NCBI RefSeq assembly: GCF_026914185.1
Contig: NC_070572.1
Span: forward strand, 3,286,001-3,350,000
Direction of reading: 5' to 3'
Source of the DNA: Puccinia triticina
Taxonomy: Eukaryota > Basidiomycota > Pucciniomycetes > Pucciniales > Pucciniaceae
DNA length: 64,000 nucleotides
Part shown: positions 56,242-64,000 of the stretch, in pieces
How positions within the stretch are numbered: position 1 is the stretch's first letter
How the letters are laid out: the number at the start of each line of letters is the position of its first letter
Position numbers and translations under genes: made by a program
Notes under the pieces: generated by a model
What the model was told of the DNA's origin: nothing
The model's database searches: none
What the model saw: the letters and a program-made list of their open reading frames with translations, nothing else

Positions 56242-56606
56242 TGCCTGTTCTCCTCCTGAGCCCTCTCGCTAAAAGAAAAAGAAAGAAAATGTTGTAATGC
56301 TCCCGCCCCTGTAACGGCCCATCCAGCACATTTGCTGAGGCCCTCAAGATATCTCTTGCGCTCAAGACCATCTTGCGTCTCTTGTTCGAACTTGCGCCCA
56401 TTAGTCCTCCTGGCCACTCCAGTGACTGCTTTATGGTTGCCCAGCAAACTGACATGGATGGCCCAAATGGGTGCTGTTTACAGACGCACCAGTGGGGGTG
56501 GGGTCTCCTGAGTGGAGTTGGGGTGGAGATGCTCTATACTCCAATCCGCGGCTACACCCTGACCCACCACTGGTTTCCGAGAGTCGGAGGAGAGAGAGAG
56601 AGAGAG
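56242..56606. other. intergenic between SEM1 and UBP8
   Basis: Presumed SEM1 3' UTR and UBP8 promoter and 5' UTR (GA run at 56591-56606 next to the start codon). No gene is seen. Confidence 0.5.
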
Positions 56607-59013
56607 ATGACGAGCAGTCCACGACTCGACGGTACGCACGCCCATGCCCACCCCGAAAGACAGACACGCTGACCAGAGAAGAACTGCTCTTACAGTCAAG
56701 CCGCTCCTGCCCTCGCCGCCCACACCCACGACCACGACCACGACCACGCCGACGGGGACGGCGGCGGCGGGAGAGAGGACGAGTGGGAAGGGCCGGCGAG
56801 GATGCACGCACCAGCCAGCGCGGCTATGGCCCGACGAGCCCGACGCGGCGGTCTTCAAGAGCCTGGCCATCCTCCTCAAGTCGCTCGCCTCGCCCGGCCC
56901 GGAGGGCCCGAGCCTGGCCGGCTTCTGTCTGCGCTGCCGCCAGGCCACCGCCCCCCGGGTCGCCTGTCTGGGGTGCGCCGGCGTGTTCTGTCTCCTGCCG
57001 GAGCCCGACCACAACGGCGCCTCAGCCCCGTGCTTCCAGCGCGCCCACCAGCCCGCCAAGCCGCCCAAATGTCTCCTCGGTCCGTCCTCTCCCTGCGGTC
57101 CTCCCACACCCCATGCCTGAATCGCTCACCGGTCCTCTCCGCAACAGGCTTGGACCTCGTCTGCAGAGAGCTTATCTGTATGGTCTGTGGCGCCATCGTC
57201 TTCCCGGACGACCTCGAGCTCAAGATCCTCGCCAGTCCGTCCTCCTCCTCCTCCTCCTCGATCGTCTTGCCCATACACACGTCCTGATTGTATCTGTTTG
57301 AGTGGGAGTAGGAAGACTGTTTCCAGCGGTCAAGCGCTCGCAGGCTCCGGGATGTTTGGCGCGGACGACGAGCGCGATCTTTGGTGAGTCGCCCACCCGT
57401 CTCGGAAGCCGCATGGACGAGATCTGAGCGGCGGGAGGGCACGGGGATCCAGGTCCGCGAGGGTTCCGCAACCTCGGAAACAGCTGCTACATGAACGTCG
57501 TCCTCCAGATCCTCCTCCGGATCCCCGAGCTCCAAGCCTACTTCCTAACCGACCACCACAACCGGCTCAAGCATCGGACGACAACCGGCGAAGAGGTCTG
57601 GTGTTGCGCCTGCGAACTCATCGACATCTTGCAGCTCCACCATCTCTCCGCCGCTCCCTCCGAGAACACCGTCAGTCCCGTCGGCTTCTTGTTTGCACTG
57701 TGGACGAACTCCGAGGACGGCGATCAGTTCGCGGGCTATCGGCAGTCGGACGCGCACGAATGCCTGCTCGCTTGTACACATCCTGCCCCATTTTTCTCCC
57801 CCAGGTCAGGAGAAGCGAGGCTGAAGTTTTTTTGTTTGTGAATGTGGGGGCGAGTGTAGGTCTGAACCAGCTGCACACGGCCACCCAGGTGCCCCTCAGC
57901 CAGCCGGTGCCGTCGATCGGCGCAAGCACGACGCCGACGTCCAGCGATCCTTCGTCCGTGCGCTGTCAATGCCCGATCGACCTTCTGTTCCGGTGCGAGT
58001 TGACGAGCCTGGTCTGGTGCGGCAACTGCGGCCAGACGAGCCACAAGGTCGACCCGATCCTCGACCTGTCGCTCGAGATCGGCCACTTCGACCTTGCCCA
58101 CACCCTCCGGCTCGAGGACTGCCTCCATAGGTCTCTCTCTCTCTCTCTCTCTCTTTCTTGTTTATCGAGCCAAGGCGAGCGTTGGAAAGCTACTGATCGA
58201 CGGACTCCCGCCCCAGCTTCACCAAAAATGAGCGCCTCAAAGACCTCTGTTACACCTGCAACCACTGTCTCCAAACGTCGCCGGAGACGACAAAGTCGCT
58301 GTCGATATCCCGGCTGCCCCACATCCTGTGCATCCAGCTCAAAGTCCGTCCCTTTCTCTTTTTTTGGGGGGGTGAGCAGTGGGGGGAGGTGGTTGATGGT
58401 GAGAGATGTTTGTAGAGGTTCGAGCATCAGCGCTCCTCGGCTGCATCCAAGATCGACCGCTTCGTCAAGTTCCCGCTGCTCCTGGACATGCAGCCCTTCT
58501 CGTCCTCCTCCTCGAGCCATAGCCCTGCATCCGACCCCGCCGACCACCCCTAGTCCGTCCCTCTGCCCCCTGCTCCCTTATCCTAGCCGCGCCCGGCCCG
58601 CCGAATGCTGATCCCATCCTCCCCCTCTGGGCGCGCTTAGCTTTTACCAGCTCACTGGGATCGTCCGTGCTCTTCCCTGTCTCCCCACACATCCTGCTGA
58701 GCGTATGTTGCGTGAAAGAAGATACGACACTAAAGCTCTATGTGTCTGTGGAATGGTATTGTGTAGGTCCGACATCAAGGAAACGTGTCCTCAGGACACT
58801 ACCAAGCGATCGTGTACCAAGACGACCAAGTGGGTCCCCCCTCTCTCCCCGTCCCACCCTCTCACATGATTTATAACCTCTGACGCTTTCTTGTGGGGAC
58901 GGGGGTGAAAGTACTTCTGCTTCAATGACGAAAACGTGTCCGTTCTGAGGCTGGATGAGGTGCTCAAAATCGAGGCTTATCTCCTGGTGTACACGTTCAT
59001 CGGCGCGGCGTAG
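56607..59013 (+). CDS. UBP8: UBP8/USP22-type ubiquitin hydrolase of SAGA
   Basis: Eleven exons (56607-56631, 56696-57079, 57148-57234, 57327-57383, 57453-57773, 57860-58130, 58217-58343, 58416-58552, 58641-58662, 58767-58829, 58912-59013) give 531 aa. The N-terminal ZnF-UBP domain shows GCTHQP, FCLRCRQATAPRVACLGCAGVFC, CFQRAHQ and LICMVCGAIV. The USP domain has the Cys box RNLGNSCYMNVVLQILL (Cys196), QSDAHECLLA, a zinc pair CGNCGQTS with CYTCNHC, the block ILCIQLKRFEH, and the His box GNVSSGHYQAIVYQDDQ (His488) with NDENVSVL (Asp504). This order matches Ubp8/USP22, which removes ubiquitin from histone H2B in the SAGA deubiquitinating module. Exon 9 is only 22 nt. Five introns start with GTCCGT. 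Confidence 0.92.
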
Positions 59014-59317
59014 CTTCCTCCTCTCCTCGCTCGGGGATTATCGCCATGTCCTCTTCGTCTCTCTATTCTCTACTCAAGCAATCTGGTCCCACTTGCTTCA
59101 TACCTGGCATCGACAAAAGAAAATGAATGAAGGATCTCTTCTTGGACTGCCGTCTGCAAAGTTGTATTGGATGGTGGGCGGTGGGAGGATTGGCGGACTT
59201 CCAGGGGCGATCAGGGAGCCTCCCCGACGCGATCAAGAGTCCCCAAGCCCAGATTTCCGTGCCAAAATCTGGACTTTTAATGGGTCGATATTAGCTTGTG
59301 TGAGGGTCCCAGAAACG

Positions 59318-60125
59318 GGGTGCCATCGAACTTAACTAAGTCCCTCTCTCGCCTGAGGCTTTGCCGGAGGGCTCTCTTGCCTGAGGCTTTGCCGGAGGGA
59401 CTTATGACTAATCAGGGATTCTTGCATGAGAGATATTTTCGTTTTGGTGGTGATTTCCTTTGAACCACCAGAACTCGTTTCTGACCATTGTAAACCTTCT
59501 AAGATTTTGGTGGATGGTACACCTGCATCTGCCCCTCCTTCTCATATAATTTTAGACTCCCTTGCCTCAATCTTCATCCCTCTTTTATTTTTTGAAAAGT
59601 CTCATTTTTGAGTAAATTGACCGGATCACACAGAAAAGGTCCGAGCGCGCTCAGCCAAAGCGCTGTACTTTTATTGAATTATTCTTTTCTCAATTATGGT
59701 GTTCAAAGTTGGTTTGCATAATTTTATGCATGCATAAATCATAAAATCATAAAATCTTTTTTGCAGGGGATATGACTGTCTGATTATGTAATACAAAATT
59801 TCTTCACCAAAATATTTTTATGATTTTATGATTTATGCATGCATAAAATTATGCAAACCAACTTTGAACACCATAAATCAAATGTTTAAAAACTTTGAGT
59901 TAAGAAATAGACATCTGAAAAATGTGTAAAATATAAGAAAAAGCATGCAATGTATAAAAAGTTGGTCTTGTGAATGATGGTTGAGAATTACATGAGATAT
60001 GGCGGATGTAACAAAATGAGGGCTGAAATATCTGGTTCTCTCACGCGAGAATTCCTGATAAGTCATAAATCCCTCCGGCAAAGCCTCAGGCAAGAGAGGG
60101 ACTTTAGTTAAGTTCGGGGTGCCAT
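59318..60125. mobile_element. Mutator-type MITE (790 bp) with 9-bp target duplication
   Basis: The element spans 59327-60116, between direct repeats GGGTGCCAT at 59318-59326 and 60117-60125. The ends are inverted: CGAACTTAACTAAGTCCCTC on the left and its complement, with one extra base, on the right. Subterminal hairpin-like words GCCTGAGGCTTTGCCGGAGGG occur twice at the left and once inverted at the right. A 9-bp duplication is the hallmark of Mutator-like elements. There is no transposase inside, so it is non-autonomous. A second element is nested at 59694-59875. Confidence 0.85.
59694..59875. mobile_element. nested MITE with about 60-bp inverted repeats flanked by TA
   Basis: TATGGTGTTCAAAGTTGG and the following bases to about 59756 are inverted at 59815-59875 almost perfectly, including GCATAATTTTATGCATGC. 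The dinucleotide TA lies at both edges, as in Tc1/mariner-type insertions (an AAT trinucleotide also flanks both sides). A single end of the same family recurs at 60708-60750, diverging after GCATGCA. Confidence 0.8.
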
Positions 60126-61200
60126 GGTATGTGATTTCCCAACAATCCCAGATCAGGAAGATGGTGAAGAAGATGACTGGCATGCACGGGTGGGCAAGAG
60201 AAAGAGTGGGAACATGTAAGCTTGGAGGGCGTGCTAAGCTGCCAGCAACAGTAACATCCTGATCATTGATCATTTTGCTAAAAAAACAATCTTGAGTCCT
60301 GGCCTGTTTTACTTACGCTACTGGTAACATAACATTTTATCTGTTAGTTAATTGAATGAAGCGGGGAAAATTGCCCTCTCTTGTTAACTTATTTTCTGAT
60401 TTCTGCCCTTCTGCACAGGCAGATATTTTGAAGGATGTCAGTCAATGGTCCAATATCATGTTGCACATCTGTTACTGTTAACAGTAACATCAATACTGTC
60501 ACAATTAAACATGAGGATAGGAATAGCAAGCGCTACACTACACAGATAATGGGGGTTATCTTATCAGATCATAATTAACCACTGTTGCTGTGACCCCAAG
60601 AAGTTCATGAGGACAGGCTGATGGGGGCACAATGACCCTCTCTTTTGACTTTAAGAAAAAGAAGAAAAAAATCTCCTTGGCCAACTTGCATCAACAGCCC
60701 CTGCAGTTATGGTGTTCAAAGTTGGATTGCATAATTTTATGCATGCACAAGGGGAAGCCCCCAAATTTGGGGTTACAGGGGGTGTTAAAGTCATAGGGGT
60801 TTGTCAATCACAGGAGGTGAAAGGTAAAAGGGTAATGTGACAGCTCAAAGGAAACAGATTAGATTTTTCAAAACTTTGATGTTGCAATTCCTGGGTGACT
60901 ATCTAAATAACAGGCATTCAGTCAAAGGAAAGAAAATTTGAAATGAAAACTTGGTAAGAAACCAAAATTAGTGCAAACTGGTGAAATAAATTCAAGTTTT
61001 TTGAAGAAGACACAAAAGTTGTGCTGGAAAGACAATTGTTGGGGAAATATTGATGAGGTAATTAATTCATAAACTCTGAACATGAGAAAGAAATTCCTTG
61101 TAAAAAATGTTTTTAAGTTTCATATGAAGCCTGGCCAATTTCAGGCTGAGGAATCACTACATTTGTAGTTTGGCTTGACTTGCTTCTTGAAAGTGCAACA
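60126..61200. other. AT-rich intergenic, one MITE end fragment
   Basis: No supportable gene. The segment 60708-60750 repeats the terminal sequence of the nested MITE at 59694 (ATGGTGTTCAAAGTTGG), which indicates a truncated copy. Confidence 0.5.
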
Positions 61201-63858
61201 TAGAGCTGACAATGACTAAAAACAGGTTCATGAAGCACAATACCAACATTTCCAATTCTTTGACCTTGAGATTTATTAATTTTCAGGGAGAAAGCCAGAT
61301 TGACAGGAAATTGCTTTCAAATGAGCTTGAAAGGCAGTCCAGACTTGTCTGGGTCAGATATGAAAGGAATGTGAGGGATAGCCACAGAATCATTAACTCT
61401 GTTACCTGATATGACTCTTGTGTGAATCACATTTGGACCCAAGTTTTCCACAATCAACCTGGTTCCATTAAAAATTCCCATTGTCCAATCAAGGTTGCTG
61501 AGCATTATTATTGACACTCCACGTTTTAGTTGAATAATATGAGGTGGGAACCCTGAGATGTTCAACCCTTTGATATACTCTTGCAAATATAGGTTTTGGG
61601 GATCATCTTCCACAGAATCAAAGCTTGTGTAAGTTCTCCCCTGAGATGGAATGGATTCTAGAATTCTAGAGTTGATTTGTTTTAAAGAAATATTCTTGCA
61701 GTCTTATGAGATGATTCAAATTTTGCTCCTGAGAACCCTCATGAATGACCATAGAAGCAGGTGGGTTGATTTTGTTGTTTGATTGAGTGATAACTTCACA
61801 TCTCCAATGGATAAGAGAAACTGCTGAAATTGAGGATCACATGCTGCACACATGTTGTCTGGAAGTTGGATGATATTTTGTTGAAAGTATCTCCAGCAGT
61901 AAGAGTTGACAATGCTTGCATCAAAAATCTAGGGACATGTTCCCTTCCGCACCACTGGTAAAACCTGACGTAAATAACCTCCAAGTACAATTACCTTGCC
62001 ACCAAAGGGTTGATCTGAATCCATCAAGTCTTGGAGTAATATGTCTCAGTGTTTCCCAATTCAAGGGCATGTCTATGTGTCATTGGGGCTTCATCCCAAA
62101 TGATAAGCTTTGATTGCCTCAACACATCAGCCTTTTGAGAATGTTTTGTGATTGAAGAAACTGAATTTTGCAGAAGCTTTGGAGGAATCCCAAAATTCAA
62201 CTGAGCAGTCCTGCCATATGGCATGTTCATAGCTACAATTCCTGTGGGTTCAGAGAGAATAAAAATTAAGATGGTATGACTGGGAAAATGAGACCTCACC
62301 ACTTCTTGCACCTGTGATAGCAACTCTTTGGGTTGATCTGACATTTTCCAGTAAGCAGTTGTATCAGAAAGTCTTTCCAGATCCCCCTGGACCATCATTA
62401 AAGGAGCAAGCAGGTTGTTCTGAATAGCATGCATTGATGATCTGATCAAAGCCTGATCTCTGCTGATTGTTCAAATGATTTGCATTGTCAATATGAGATA
62501 TCCACATGTTGAAGACCATTTTGTAAAAGGATTGGATTGATTACTTCAATCATCTGATTTGTCATGAGTGCATCATCTTGAAATCCCTGATGGATCTCCA
62601 GTCTTCAGTCATGTAATGGGAGGAAGAATTTCCTAAACACAGAGGGTATTAAGGTTGAAATTTTGCTATAAGTATGCCAAATGACTTTTGCAAATAAGAT
62701 GGCATCATTTTTTCATTTGCTTCAGCCATTGTGGCTTCCAAATAATGATCATTTTCCAACAGACCCCGGGCCAAAGCAGCTGAACAAAAACTGTTAATTT
62801 GTCTCTGAAATGTACAAAGATCATCAAAAGAGGTTGCACCAGTGACATGATTGAGTAGTAGCTGCCATCTTTCTGCATCAGAAGGATAAACTGCATAAAT
62901 TCTATCAATTAAAAAACCCCTCTGCCTTGGCTTCCATTCTTTGCTTGTGGGGTGCCATGTATAGTCCTGGATGTCAAAAAAAAATATGGAGAGATAAGTT
63001 GCAGATAGTTTGAAAGAGAAAATCCTCCAGCATGCTTCTGGAGCTGCTACCCATCAATAATCTCTGAATCTATTCACCCCATCAATATTTTCTTCAACAT
63101 CCAAGGCTGATTTATCATAATATTTGTACAGGTATTTGACTGCACAAATTTCTACATTGATGTGACAGTGAAATTTGGCTGATAAGTATGAATTGGAGGG
63201 CATGACCCAGCAGTTGTCAATGATAAAGTGGTTATTTCCTCTTGTGATTGTTAGTTCATTGTAAATTCTCCTATACAACTGGTAAGAATTTTCATTCATT
63301 AGAATTTCAGGGGAGTTGACTTTGGGATTGTTGTTGTGGGTGTTGTTGAAATTGCATTTGATTTGGTGTTCTTGCATAATGTTTGGGAAAATGAAAATCT
63401 GGATTAGAAACCCCCCTTGAAAATTTTTGTGATGGAATGGGAAAATGAAAATCAGGGTTATAAAACCTTCTTGAAGTGTGTTGTGATGGTATGTATTCTC
63501 TTAAAGTGGCTGGTCTGATGATTACCAAAGTGGCTGTTCTAATGAATACCAAAGTGGCTGGTCTGTTGATTACCAAAGTGGCGGGTCTGTTGAATGCCAA
63601 AGTTGTTGTCCAAAATTTATCCTGTACTGGTAGTTTTGTGTACATGAAGATTATCTAGATCATTACAAATATGGGAAATCTTGTTAAACCACTTCTTTGT
63701 ATAGCAGTCTCATTTTTTTTATTGTGAAAAGAAAGTGAAGGGGAAGAAGATTCTGCAAAATAATGTTGTGTTTCTCTGAATCTAGCTTGCTGTTCTGCAG
63801 CATAAGCTCTTCTCAATTGTTCATTGGATTGTTGCATTTTTGCAATGAAAAAAAGCAA
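61200..63858 (-). pseudogene. degraded Helitron Rep/helicase
   Basis: Pieces in order on the minus strand: an Asn/Gln-rich N-terminal part (63858-63307) with short repeats RPATLV; a Helitron-type segment SYLSAKFHCHINVEICAVKYLYKYY (63377-63054) continuing after a TGA at 63054-63056 into WVAAPEACWRIF; then FLIDRIYAVYPSDAERWQLLL. The Pif1-like helicase follows, with Walker A GPGGSGKTF near 62390, WDEAPMTHRHALE near 62060, and the C-terminal LNISGFPPHIIQLKRGVSIIMLSN to KINKSQGQ (61600-61250). The Rep HUH nuclease region appears deleted between the second and third pieces. Several stops and frame changes show it is dead. Helitrons replicate by a rolling-circle-type mechanism. Confidence 0.8.
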
Positions 63859-64000
63859 AGGATTATTAATCAGAACGGGGAAGTTAATTGAGGTGTGATG
63901 AGGAGGATAGTAGTGGGTGGTGTCTGACGAGTGGATTGGTTGGGGGGAACTAAAAGCAGATTGTGTTGATTGTGTTGTTTATATAATGTGTTATGTTGAA
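63859..64000. other. window edge, no gene seen
   Basis: Short AT-rich sequence upstream of the Helitron remnant. It may contain the element's 5' flank, but the window ends before a boundary could be seen. Confidence 0.4.

Overview
This is a eukaryotic window from a basidiomycete fungus, most likely a rust (Pucciniales, Puccinia-like). Genes are compact and split by many 50-110 bp introns, and conserved fungal genes (a HAC1-type bZIP factor, YVH1, SEM1/DSS1, UBP8/USP22) sit among large blocks of transposon families typical of rust genomes. The host-gene blocks (about 0.4-2.5, 41.4-43.4 and 45.3-59.0 kb) are GC-richer than the repeat blocks. I rebuilt gene models by hand from splice sites. In the main multi-exon models the summed exon length is a multiple of three and the joined frame gives coherent protein, which supports them independently of any database.

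Layout. 0.4-2.3 kb (-): HAC1/XBP1-type unfolded-protein-response factor with one spliceosomal intron and a predicted 50-nt IRE1-type intron that switches the C-terminal frame. 3.65-4.73 kb: solo LTR with 5-bp target duplication. 5.91-10.55 kb: a PIF/Harbinger DNA transposon with about 65-bp inverted repeats, a DDE transposase (+) and a Myb-like partner (-), both broken by nonsense changes. 14.1-16.55 kb (-): an unknown five-exon gene. 17.6-26.1 kb: a block with clusters of a palindromic motif (TTGGACGATCGTCCAA and variants), a decayed unknown gene (+) and a CACTA/Plavaka-like Tnp2 transposase (-). 26.4-29.6 kb: an intact paralogue of the decayed gene (+), tail-to-tail with an SNF2-family gene lacking a recognisable Walker A motif. 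32.4-37.6 kb: a convergent pair, a DUF6589-like gene (+) and a RecQ-like helicase (-), which I consider a candidate two-gene mobile system. 37.9-40.5 kb: dyad-rich repeats around a small Ala/Pro/Lys-rich gene. 41.4-43.4 kb (+): a secreted, repeat-bearing, probably GPI-anchored protein. 44 kb: a small inverted-repeat element and a frame-broken RING-like ORF. 45.4-47.5 kb (-): YVH1. 48.7-52.3 kb (-): long coiled-coil protein. 52.4-55.5 kb: an intact Harbinger-transposase-like gene (+) next to an intact Myb/SANT-like gene (-), without inverted repeats, which looks like a co-domesticated pair. 55.75-56.24 kb (+): SEM1/DSS1. 56.6-59.0 kb (+): UBP8/USP22. 59.3-60.1 kb: Mutator-type MITE with 9-bp target duplication and a second MITE nested inside. 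61.2-63.9 kb (-): degraded Helitron helicase.

How the parts relate. The window holds two versions of the same two-gene Harbinger design: a decaying mobile copy with inverted repeats, and an intact host-embedded copy whose transposase has lost acidic catalytic residues. Ten in-frame stops in the transposon genes are all explained by single C-to-T changes, and all seven TGA stops follow a T (ancestral TCGA), consistent with the TCG-directed RIP-like mutation reported for Pucciniomycotina. No tRNA, rRNA or CRISPR array was recognised.
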